Assembly: GCA_949113215.1 (NCBI GenBank)
Contig: CARZYU010000008.1
Coordinates: 9,840 to 15,016, forward strand
Length of the DNA stretch: 5,177 nucleotides
Reading direction: 5' to 3'
Source of the DNA: an uncultured Bacilli bacterium
Lineage (GTDB): Bacteria > Bacillota_I > Bacilli_A > RF39 > UBA660
Shown: piece after piece, positions 1 through 5,177 of the stretch
Numbering within the stretch: the stretch's first letter is position 1
Layout: every line of letters starts with the position of its first letter
The notes under the pieces: generated by a model
The model's database searches: none
What the model was told of the DNA's origin: nothing
What the model saw: the letters and a program-made list of their open reading frames with translations, nothing else
Translations under genes and position numbers: made by a program

Positions 1-329
1 ATCTTTCTTTAAAGGATGTTGCCATTGCAGGACTCCTTCATGATTTTTACACTACGCCTTGGAGGGATCTTCCTAAAGCAAAGTTTCGAAAGAAGCACGG
101 ATTTGTTCATGGAAAAATTGCCAAAGAAAATGCTTTAAAATATTTTCCCGAATACATGGATGAACACATTCTAGATAGTATTGAGCACCACATGTTTCCT
201 CTGGTTCTTCCTCCTCATCATTTGGAAGGATGGATCATTACTTTAGCCGATAAATTGGTTTCTTCTGGCGTTTTTCTAGACTATCATGAATGGTTACACT
301 ATTTGGGAATCCAAAAAGAAAAAAAATAA
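1..329 (+). CDS. HD-domain phosphohydrolase-like protein, 5'-truncated by window edge
   Basis: The reading frame is open from base 3 to a TAA at 327-329 and gives 108 C-terminal residues; the start lies outside the window. The visible part carries an HD-superfamily core: LLHDF with the His-Asp pair at visible residues 13-14 (bases 39-44), a KHGFVHG segment with H32 and H36, an EHHMFPL segment with H62-H63, and ADK with D83 (bases 249-251). The order HD, later His residues and a final Asp matches metal-dependent HD phosphohydrolases. The expected first His of the H...HD...D set would lie upstream. The substrate cannot be read from the sequence; nucleotides or other phosphate esters are possible. 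It is the only gene on the plus strand and converges with the LysM genes. The codon use looks like host sequence. The HD superfamily assignment is fairly firm; any subfamily would be a guess. Confidence 0.8.
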   Translation, partial: LSLKDVAIAGLLHDFYTTPWRDLPKAKFRKKHGFVHGKIAKENALKYFPEYMDEHILDSIEHHMFPLVLPPHHLEGWIITLADKLVSSGVFLDYHEWLHYLGIQKEKK

Positions 330-354
330 TACCAGTGATTACACTGGTATTTTT
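328..354. terminator. Bidirectional intrinsic terminator between convergent genes
   Basis: A perfect 10-bp stem (328-337 pairing with 342-351, core ACCAGTG/CACTGGT) closes a 4-base ATTA loop. On the plus strand it runs into TTTTT at 350-354 and would end the HD-domain transcript. On the minus strand the stem is followed by ATTATTTTTTTT (read from 330 down to about 319), so it also serves the LysM gene. The minus-strand stop codon TAA occupies 339-341, inside the loop, and the last three codons (Ile-Pro-Val) form one arm of the stem. The two genes therefore share the hairpin. Confidence 0.85.
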
Positions 355-1751
355 AATTGTTGACCGATTTGAAGAGAATTGCTCGTAAGACCATTTAATG
401 ATTTGATCGCATTGACGGTAGTTCCATAACGATTGGCAATTGTCCATAAACTATCATCTCGCTTTACCGTATAAGTAATGTAATTTTGATTCCCTGAACC
501 ACTAGTAGGAATCCGAAGTGTTTGCCCAATTCGTAAACTGTTACTCGTAAGACCATTCAGACGTTTTAGCTCATCGACTGTCGTATTAAATTTTTTCGCA
601 ATGCTCCAAAGACTATCTCCATTTTGTACGGTATACTGTGTCATAGTAGAACTTTCCCCGTTAGAAGTAGGAATGACTAATACTTGACCGATCGAAAGAG
701 CATCACTCGTCAAGTTGTTAAGCCTTCGAAGTTCCGCTACCGTCGTATTGAATCTTTGGGCGATACTCCAAAGGCTATCACCACTTCGTACCGTATAGGT
801 TGTTCCCGAACTAGGAGGAACGGTCGTTCCTTGACTTGGAATACGAAGTACTTGACCGATCTGTAAAACATCACTTGTCAGGTTATTGGCATTTCGAAGG
901 TCACTTACACTGATTCCATAACGAGAGGCAATACTCCAAAGACTATCTCCCCTTTGCACAGTATAAGTACGGATCGTTCCTTCCCCACTAGGTGGTGTTT
1001 CTCCACTGGACCCTTGTCCTGGAATGATTAAAATTTGTCCCACTTGAAGGACATCGGTCGTAAGATTATTGGCTTCTCTTAAAGCGTTCACGGTAATGCC
1101 ATAACGATTGGCTATACTATAAAGACTGTCCCCACTTTGCACTGTGTAATATTCTTTAGTGGACGTAGCCGGGGGAACGTAACGAATTCCTGCATACTCG
1201 CTCACTGCCCTTACAACGCCTTCCGCATAATTCAAAACGTTTTGTTTTAAACGATTCGCATCTTCTAAATTGTCGACGTACCCATAACGAATGATAACGG
1301 GTTGGGTATCTTCCGTTTCTCTTTGAATTTGATAGTAATCACGACTTGGATTTTCAGGTAATCTTCGTTGATAATACTTCGTAATTTCTTGTCCTTCTTT
1401 CCCAATTTCTGTTAAAATCTGTTCTGCTAAGTTGCTATTATTTCGTAAAGCATAAATGACTTCCGCACCACTACCCCCTCCAGAATTCAATTGATTGGAT
1501 AATACAATGACATCGCTGCCATTTCCAAATGCCTCTAAAATACGATTTACCCTTTCTTCTGGAGAGACAGTTTCATCACCTTCCCTTGTCAGAACGACTG
1601 GAACACCTAATTCTTGAAAACGATCTTTCATATATTCTGATATTTCTAAATTCATATCTTTTTCAGTAATTCCATTGGCAATGGTACCAGTATCTTCTCC
1701 ACCATTTCCTGCATCGATGACAATTCCAGTGACAGCTCTTGATTCCTGCAT
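339..1751 (-). CDS. LysM-repeat protein with degenerate Amidase_3-like domain (probable pseudo-amidase)
   Basis: This is a 470-residue protein. The ATG at 1749-1751 is preceded by a strong ribosome binding site. Residues 8-187 resemble an Amidase_3 (N-acetylmuramoyl-L-alanine amidase) fold: VIDAGNGG at 11-18, TEK with E30, GSGAEVIY at 93-100 and IIRYGYVDN at 153-161. Five LysM peptidoglycan-binding repeats follow at about 201-244, 262-305, 318-361, 372-415 and 426-469, with typical GDSLWSIA and IGQxLxIP ends and short Ser/Gly/Thr/Pro linkers. Active family members have His in DxGHGG, a Glu, a second His near the middle and a catalytic Glu in vExGF. Here these are N16, E30, Q87 and R155, so hydrolysis is unlikely and a binding or scaffolding role is more plausible. 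No signal peptide is visible, which is odd for a wall-binding protein; a spore-envelope role or non-classical export is possible. It lies 66 bases downstream of a truncated paralogue. The domain calls are firm; the loss of activity is inferred from alignment by eye. Confidence 0.9.
   Translation of the reverse strand: MQESRAVTGIVIDAGNGGEDTGTIANGITEKDMNLEISEYMKDRFQELGVPVVLTREGDETVSPEERVNRILEAFGNGSDVIVLSNQLNSGGGSGAEVIYALRNNSNLAEQILTEIGKEGQEITKYYQRRLPENPSRDYYQIQRETEDTQPVIIRYGYVDNLEDANRLKQNVLNYAEGVVRAVSEYAGIRYVPPATSTKEYYTVQSGDSLYSIANRYGITVNALREANNLTTDVLQVGQILIIPGQGSSGETPPSGEGTIRTYTVQRGDSLWSIASRYGISVSDLRNANNLTSDVLQIGQVLRIPSQGTTVPPSSGTTYTVRSGDSLWSIAQRFNTTVAELRRLNNLTSDALSIGQVLVIPTSNGESSTMTQYTVQNGDSLWSIAKKFNTTVDELKRLNGLTSNSLRIGQTLRIPTSGSGNQNYITYTVKRDDSLWTIANRYGTTVNAIKSLNGLTSNSLQIGQQLKIPV
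345..1151 (-). repeat. Array of five LysM-coding repeats
   Basis: Five tandem LysM-coding units lie at 1020-1151, 837-968, 669-800, 507-638 and 345-476, with starts 162-183 bases apart. Similarity is visible at DNA level: the 14-mer CTCCAAAGACTATC (plus strand) occurs exactly at 604-617 and 934-947, with one-base variants in other units. The third and fourth units have an FNTTV segment; the first, second and fifth have a YGITV, YGISV or YGTTV segment, which suggests unit duplication within the gene. Confidence 0.85.
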
Positions 1752-1759
1752 ACTTTCAA

Positions 1760-1769
1760 CTCCTCTTTC
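1760..1769 (-). promoter_or_regulatory. Ribosome binding site of the intact LysM gene
   Basis: Read on the minus strand this is GAAAGAGGAG, followed by an 8-base spacer (TTGAAAGT) and then the ATG at 1749-1751. The strong match and ideal spacing fix the start at that ATG, directly before the amidase-like domain. This leaves no room for an N-terminal signal peptide. Confidence 0.8.
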
Positions 1770-1790
1770 TATGTATATGTTTTAGATCGA

Positions 1791-1817
1791 CAAAAAAGGA
1801 AATATTTCTATTTCCTT
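1791..1817 (-). terminator. Probable terminator after the truncated paralogue
   Basis: An 8-bp stem (AAGGAAAT at 1796-1803 pairing with ATTTCCTT at 1810-1817) closes a 6-base loop. On the minus strand the stem is followed at once by a T run (about 1797-1792), as in an intrinsic terminator. It begins directly after the TAG stop of the upstream paralogue (1818-1820). The stem has only two G:C pairs, so termination may be partial and some read-through into the intact LysM gene is possible. About 25 bases separate it from that gene's ribosome binding site, and I see no convincing promoter there. Confidence 0.55.
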
Positions 1818-2792
1818 CTATGGAATTTGTAACACCTGTCCAATTTGTAATACGGTCGTTCCTAGATTGTTTAAATTCATTAACTCTAAAACCGTTGTGT
1901 CAAAACGATTTGCTATACTCCAAAGGCTATCTCCGCTTTGTACCGTATAACTTCTTGGAGTAGTTGTACTTCCTGGAATTCGAAGCACTTGGCCAATTTG
2001 TAGTACATTCGTCGTTAAATTGTTAAGTCGTTGTAGCTCTGCTACCGTCGTATTGAACTTTTGGGCAATGCTCCAAAGACTATCGTTTCGCTCTACCGTA
2101 TAAGTATCTGTACCAGTATTTCCATCGTTATCTCCTTGGCCTGGAATACGAAGTACTTGACCAATTTGTAATACAGTACTCGTCAAATTATTCGCATTGA
2201 TTAAATCATTGACACTGACACCATTTTCTGTAGCAATACTCCAAAGACTATCGCCTCGCTGTACTACATAGGTAGAACTTCCCCCCTGGTTTCCTCCTGT
2301 CGTTGGAATGCGAAGTACTTGGCCAATTTGAAGAACATCACTCGTCAAGTTGTTTAGTCGTCTAAGTTCTGCAACACTTGTATTGAACTTTTGGGCAATG
2401 CTCCAAAGGCTATCCCCTCTTTGCACAGTATAAGTTGCTCCATCACTACCCGATCCTGTTGGAGGGGTATAAGGAACTCCCGCATAGTTCGCCACGGCTT
2501 TTACAACCGCTTCTACATAATTCAAAAGATTCGATTGTAGTTTTTCCACATCATTTGGATTATCGATGTAACCGTATTCTAATAATAAAGCAGTGGTGTT
2601 TGGAGTAAGTCTTTGAATGTAATAATAATCTTTACTAGGATCCTCTGGCAATGTTCTTTGGAATGTTCCTCTTGGAATTTGTCCCGCTTCGGCTAAACTA
2701 TCTAAAATCTGTCTTGCTAAAACACCATCACTTCGAAGAGGATAATAAACTTCTGCACCCTCTCCTCCTGGCGATAGTCGATGTGTAACTAA
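1818..2792 (-). pseudogene. 3' fragment of a LysM-repeat N-acetylmuramoyl-L-alanine amidase, interrupted by the adjacent element
   Basis: The frame is open from 2792 down to a TAG at 1818-1820 and closed upstream by a stop at 2793-2795. It starts mid-domain: THRLSPGGEGAEVYYPLR aligns with residues 86-103 of the intact neighbour, so about 85 N-terminal codons are missing, including the first zinc His and the first Glu. The first good start-like codon, a TTG at 2649-2651, is deep inside the domain (LPEDPSKDYY, matching LPENPSRDYY of the neighbour) and is a normal Leu codon. The fragment keeps a His at the second zinc position (2781-2783) and the catalytic-type Glu in LLLEYGYIDN (codon 2577-2579). 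Four LysM repeats follow. Before interruption this copy was probably an active peptidoglycan amidase. Its base composition matches the host side. No start signal is visible for the fragment, so it is unlikely to be translated as it stands. Homology becomes unclear over the last few codons, so the upper end is approximate. Confidence 0.8.
1821..2432 (-). repeat. Array of four LysM-coding repeats
   Basis: Four units lie at 2304-2432, 2142-2270, 1974-2102 and 1821-1949, spaced 153-168 bases. The 14-mer CTCCAAAGACTATC recurs at 2071-2084 and 2239-2252, as in the neighbouring gene. Longer exact matches to the intact gene are a 19-base string at 2336-2354 (also 701-719), a 17-base string at 2041-2057 (also 736-752) and a 17-base string at 2419-2435 (also 952-968). 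These point to duplication or conversion between the two genes. Confidence 0.85.
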
Positions 2793-2799
2793 TTAATTA
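2784..2799. other. Inferred element/host junction (att half-site)
   Basis: Amidase homology on the minus strand ends here: codons down from 2786 align with the intact paralogue, while the frame hits a stop at 2793-2795. Sequence to the right is sharply AT-rich and codes for a different protein. The junction includes a 10-base palindrome, TAATTAATTA, at 2790-2799. A large serine recombinase would leave a short core shared with the other end of the element, which lies outside the window. The exact crossover therefore cannot be fixed. Confidence 0.6.
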
Positions 2800-4078
2800 T
2801 TCTTTTTATAGTTTGCTTATAAGTTAAATTTACTTCAATTTGAGGGACATAATTCATTAAACTAATAAGAGCATTTTTTTCTCTTTGATATTTTTCTCCT
2901 CTGAAAGAATCTGAATAATATGCTCGCTGGTGCTCAACATAACGACAATCAAAATATGTATCAAGATTTCTTAGAACACTATCAAAAGTTTCGTTTTCTG
3001 AACCTATTTTTGTATTCAATAAACTATGGTAATTATTTAGCTTGCTTTCTAAACTATTAGTTAGCTTTTTTGAAAATTGAGGATAATTACCATGTAAAAT
3101 TTCATTATAAAATAATAAATCAATATACTTTAATGTTAATAAAAAAATCATAAATATCGACTGCTCTAATGACCAAGAATTATTATTATCAGTAAAATTT
3201 TTATATTTAATAACAAATTCATTAAAAATTTTCTTACTATCTCTAGTTGATACATCTAAAAATTCAAATATTTTTGCAGATTGCTTAATTATAATATCTA
3301 TTTCTTCTATATCATTAATGTCTATAGTTTCATAAAAATCTAAAGGAAATAAATTATGCTGATAGTCAAAAAATTTACTAAAATACTTTTCACTATCCAT
3401 ATCTTGCCCATATATTGTTTTTGCTGCTTCTTGTAATTGAATCTTATCTACTGCTATAATAAAAACGCAATTATCAACATCAAAAAAATGCTTAATAATT
3501 TCTAAAGTTTCCATAGCAAAACTTGGCTTACATCTATCCAATTCATCTATAATAAATATTTGAGTGTTCTTTTTACATAACTTTTTTAATTTTTTCTTTA
3601 TTTCTTCTTTGCATTCTTTAAAATCTTTAAAATTCTTTAAGTAATCTTCTTCTTGAATTTCTATCATATTATCTTTTAGATCGTTTAAATCTACATTAAC
3701 AATTTTTGTAATAGCATTAATCACCATATATAAAGTAGATAAAGAAAAATTACATGTATCTCTTCCTAAACATTTTACAATTTTATTAAAATTATTACCC
3801 AACTTTAATCTATCTTCAATCGTTGAAAAAAAGGGAATATAAGCAGTTTCATAAAAATCATACTCGTAGGAATTATATTTGCATAATAGCCCATAATCAC
3901 TACTTTCACTTATCGCCTTTTCAAAATCATTTAAAAAAGTAGTTTTCCCTGATCCCCATGAACCATTTAATAATATAACTAACCCATTTTCGCTATTTTC
4001 TCTATATTCTTTCATATTTTTAATTACTTCAAATAAAACTTCGATATCTTTTATTCTTGATACTTTTTTTGCTTTCAT
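2789..4078 (-). CDS. KAP-family P-loop NTPase
   Basis: This is a 429-residue protein with the hallmarks of KAP NTPases. Walker A is GSWGSGKTT at 39-47 (K45). Walker B is IFIIDELDRCKP at 174-185 (D178, E179, with the conserved D-R-C). It is followed by VFIIAVDK at 205-212 and KYFSKFFDYQHNLFP at 231-245, the typical downstream KAP segment. Many KAP proteins have transmembrane helices inserted between Walker A and B; here that insert (about 48-170) is mostly polar and Lys/Glu-rich, so the protein looks soluble. A hydrophobic stretch at 307-325 contains a Lys and is more likely a core helix. I recognise no domain in residues 300-429. The ATG at 4076-4078 has a ribosome binding site and a promoter. 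The TAG stop (2789-2791) sits on the element boundary. KAP NTPases occur in phage exclusion and defence (PifA of F, QatA of the Qat system), so defence cargo is a reasonable guess. No partner gene of a known system is visible; the substrate and role are unknown. Confidence 0.85.
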   Translation of the reverse strand: MKAKKVSRIKDIEVLFEVIKNMKEYRENSENGLVILLNGSWGSGKTTFLNDFEKAISESSDYGLLCKYNSYEYDFYETAYIPFFSTIEDRLKLGNNFNKIVKCLGRDTCNFSLSTLYMVINAITKIVNVDLNDLKDNMIEIQEEDYLKNFKDFKECKEEIKKKLKKLCKKNTQIFIIDELDRCKPSFAMETLEIIKHFFDVDNCVFIIAVDKIQLQEAAKTIYGQDMDSEKYFSKFFDYQHNLFPLDFYETIDINDIEEIDIIIKQSAKIFEFLDVSTRDSKKIFNEFVIKYKNFTDNNNSWSLEQSIFMIFLLTLKYIDLLFYNEILHGNYPQFSKKLTNSLESKLNNYHSLLNTKIGSENETFDSVLRNLDTYFDCRYVEHQRAYYSDSFRGEKYQREKNALISLMNYVPQIEVNLTYKQTIKRIIN

Positions 4079-4082
4079 TACT

Positions 4083-4090
4083 CCACCTTC
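4083..4090 (-). promoter_or_regulatory. Ribosome binding site of the KAP NTPase gene
   Basis: The minus strand reads GAAGGTGG followed by AGTA and the ATG. AGGTG matches the Shine-Dalgarno sequence with 5 bases before the ATG. The next in-frame stop upstream is at 4100-4102 with no better start between, which supports the ATG at 4076-4078. Confidence 0.6.
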
Positions 4091-4098
4091 TAATGCAG

Positions 4099-4127
4099 CT
4101 TATAAGTAGTTTATCATTTTATGTAAT
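4099..4127 (-). promoter_or_regulatory. Candidate sigma-A promoter of the KAP NTPase gene
   Basis: On the minus strand, ATTACA (4122-4127, 4/6 match to TTGACA) and TATAAG (4099-4104, 5/6 match to TATAAT) are exactly 17 bases apart. Transcription would start near 4092, giving a leader of only about 14 bases that consists mainly of the ribosome binding site. The -10 lies within the palindrome CTTATAAG (4099-4106). This would let the NTPase be expressed independently of the recombinase. Confidence 0.5.
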
Positions 4128-4128
4128 A

Positions 4129-4151
4129 CTTCTTCCCGACTTGGGAAAAAG
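4129..4151. repeat. Inverted repeat between recombinase and KAP genes
   Basis: CTTCTTCCC (4129-4137) and GGGAAAAAG (4143-4151) pair over 9 positions with one mismatch and a 5-base loop. It begins two bases beyond the recombinase stop and ends one base before the -35 hexamer of the NTPase promoter. On the minus strand no T run follows it, so it is a poor intrinsic terminator for the recombinase. It could be an RNA-stabilising 3' hairpin or an operator for the adjacent promoter; the sequence does not decide. Confidence 0.5.
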
Positions 4152-4153
4152 TT

Positions 4154-5177
4154 TTAATTATTCAATATACTAAATTTATATATTATTTCAACATTTCTAT
4201 CTTTATCAATAATAATTTTATCTATTAACGCTTGTAAAAATTCTCTTAATGGATTTTCAATATTTATAAGTTCTCTAATTTTATCTTCATATTCTTTTAA
4301 GTCATTTTTATTTACTTTTTCTTCCTTTTTATTATTTCGTAATTTCTCTATCTCATATCGTATCTTATTCAATGAATTTTCTGTATCTTTAGTAATTCTT
4401 GTAAAAGTTTCTTCTGATATTACACCTTTAAACTTATCTTGATAAAGCATATCCAATTTACTTACATATTCTTTTTCACGTTTCTTTAGCTCATTAATTT
4501 GTTCATTAGCTTGATTATCTTTCTTCTTACTGCTTATTGCATCCTTAGATAGTTCAGTAATATTTAAACTATCAATATACTCTTTACAAGTCTTTTTGAT
4601 AACTTCTAGCAAAGCAACTTCAAGTTTATCATATGGACTAAAATGTGGTTCACACATTCTTCTTCGAGGATCTCTTGAATACCTATTACAGTTAATAGTC
4701 CAATAATTATGATTCTTTCTATAAGATACTGTTAAAGTATTACCACATTCTTTGCAGTATAGTAAGTTTTCAAATAATCTCTTATCACGATTAGTAACAT
4801 TAGATTTAGTAGTTCTTTTAACATTATTTTGTACACTTTCAAATATATATCTATCAACTAAAGCTTCATGAGTGTTAGGCACTACATCCCAATTACTCTT
4901 TGGCAAAGCCTTTTTCTTTTTAGATTTATAAGACACTTTAGTCTGTGTACTTTGAACCATATCACCAACATACATCTGATTCTTTAAAATCTTTTTAACA
5001 GAAGAAATAGTCCACATTTCATTGTACTTACCTTTAGAATTAGGATTTTTCCTTTTTAAACTACTTGGTGTTTTAATCTTATTGTCATTCAAATAAGTAG
5101 TTATATCAGATAATCCTACTCCATTATAAGCCATTTCAAATATTTTCTTAACTACAGGAGCATACTCTGGGTCAGGT
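4154..5177 (-). CDS. Large serine recombinase (site-specific integrase), N-terminus beyond the window
   Basis: The frame is open to the window edge; an internal Met at 5132-5134 is not the start, since PDPEYAPVVKKIFE upstream of it is a typical family segment. The visible 340 residues are the C-terminal two thirds of a protein expected to be about 500 or more residues. In order they show the Recombinase domain (visible residues 1-85, with DPEYAPVVKKIFE, GLSDITTYLN and SVKKILKNQMYVGD), a zinc ribbon with Cys at visible 141, 144, 163 and 175 (CKEC, C, C), a Lys/Glu-rich coiled coil at about 215-290, and the usual C-terminal tail (LIDKIIIDKDRNVEIIYKF). The resolvase catalytic domain with the active Ser is off the window, so activity cannot be judged. 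The protein would integrate and excise the element at att sites; excision normally also needs a directionality factor, not seen here. The stop is TAA at 4154-4156. The gene is strongly AT-rich, as is the neighbouring NTPase gene. Confidence 0.92.
   Translation of the reverse strand, partial: PDPEYAPVVKKIFEMAYNGVGLSDITTYLNDNKIKTPSSLKRKNPNSKGKYNEMWTISSVKKILKNQMYVGDMVQSTQTKVSYKSKKKKALPKSNWDVVPNTHEALVDRYIFESVQNNVKRTTKSNVTNRDKRLFENLLYCKECGNTLTVSYRKNHNYWTINCNRYSRDPRRRMCEPHFSPYDKLEVALLEVIKKTCKEYIDSLNITELSKDAISSKKKDNQANEQINELKKREKEYVSKLDMLYQDKFKGVISEETFTRITKDTENSLNKIRYEIEKLRNNKKEEKVNKNDLKEYEDKIRELINIENPLREFLQALIDKIIIDKDRNVEIIYKFSILNN

Larger units (their letters stand above)
2790..5177. mobile_element. 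One end of an integrated serine-recombinase element (continues past the window)
   Basis: The region starts where the amidase gene is interrupted and contains a KAP-type NTPase gene and a large serine recombinase gene, both on the minus strand. G+C is far lower than on the host side (14/60 bases at 3121-3180). No structural phage, conjugation or replication genes are visible in this part, so prophage, integrative conjugative or mobilizable element, and simple recombinase island cannot be told apart. The rest of the element and the 5' part of the interrupted gene are expected beyond 5177. Confidence 0.7.

Noticed and set aside
684..866. Plus-strand open frame opposite the LysM repeats; similar frames at 1739-1963 (plus) and 238-447 (minus).
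   Set aside because: They overlap well-supported genes or their terminator on the other strand, have low-information products and lack start signals.
1752..1817. Promoter for the intact LysM gene, vegetative or sporulation type (CATATACAT at about 1771-1779 on the minus strand).
   Set aside because: TATACA matches only 4/6 and no -35 lies at suitable distance; an ATATT upstream is about 21 bases from the candidate -10, too far for a sigma-E promoter.
345..2432. Regularly spaced direct repeats resembling a CRISPR or minisatellite array.
   Set aside because: Spacing of 153-183 bases, degenerate copies and continuous reading frames show that they are LysM-coding units.
1818..2651. Reading the truncated paralogue as a complete 277-residue gene starting at the TTG at 2649-2651.
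   Set aside because: The TTG is an internal Leu codon conserved in the neighbour; the frame and its homology continue upstream to about 2786, and no ribosome binding site supports the TTG.
3104..3160. Transmembrane helix in the KAP protein (residues 307-325).
   Set aside because: The hydrophobic run contains a Lys and flanking charged residues and is better read as a buried helix; no second segment is present.
4154..5134. Taking the recombinase to start at the Met at 5132-5134.
   Set aside because: The frame stays open to the window edge, and the residues before this Met (DPEYAPVVKKIFE) are a typical part of the Recombinase domain.

Overview
The window looks like a chromosomal segment of a low-GC Bacillota (Firmicute), probably a host-associated Bacilli-like lineage; I cannot name a genus. 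The basis is a moderate-GC host part whose gene for a LysM protein has a strong AGAGGAG-type ribosome binding site, a type of LysM-linked Amidase_3-like protein I associate with gut Firmicutes, and a very AT-rich insert carrying a Firmicute-style large serine recombinase. The base composition changes abruptly near 2790: sample 60-base stretches give G+C of 25/60 (1441-1500) and 30/60 (2461-2520) on the left, against 14/60 (3121-3180) on the right.

Layout. (1) 1-329, plus strand: the 3' end of an HD-domain phosphohydrolase-like gene. It converges on the LysM genes through a bidirectional terminator at 328-354. (2) 339-1751, minus strand: an intact 470-residue protein with an Amidase_3-like domain and five LysM repeats. 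Its amidase domain has lost both zinc histidines and the catalytic glutamate. (3) 1818-2792, minus strand: the 3' part of a tandem paralogue with four LysM repeats. It keeps the second zinc histidine and the catalytic glutamate but has no 5' end, because homology stops at about 2784-2795. (4) From about 2790 to the window edge, minus strand: one end of an integrated element, with a KAP-type P-loop NTPase gene (2789-4078) against the junction and a large serine recombinase gene (4154 to beyond the window) upstream of it. The recombinase is cut by the window edge, so the far end of the element and the missing 5' part of the amidase gene should lie beyond 5177.

How the parts fit. I infer that a serine-recombinase element integrated into the apparently catalytically competent copy of a duplicated LysM-amidase pair, leaving the neighbouring, probably non-catalytic copy whole. 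The NTPase gene is cargo at the element boundary, with its own compact promoter; an anti-phage or exclusion role is possible but unproven. The LysM/amidase protein has no signal peptide and is interrupted by a serine-recombinase element. This resembles known cases in spore formers (skin in sigK, SP-beta in spsM) where excision rebuilds a mother-cell gene. That parallel is a hypothesis only.
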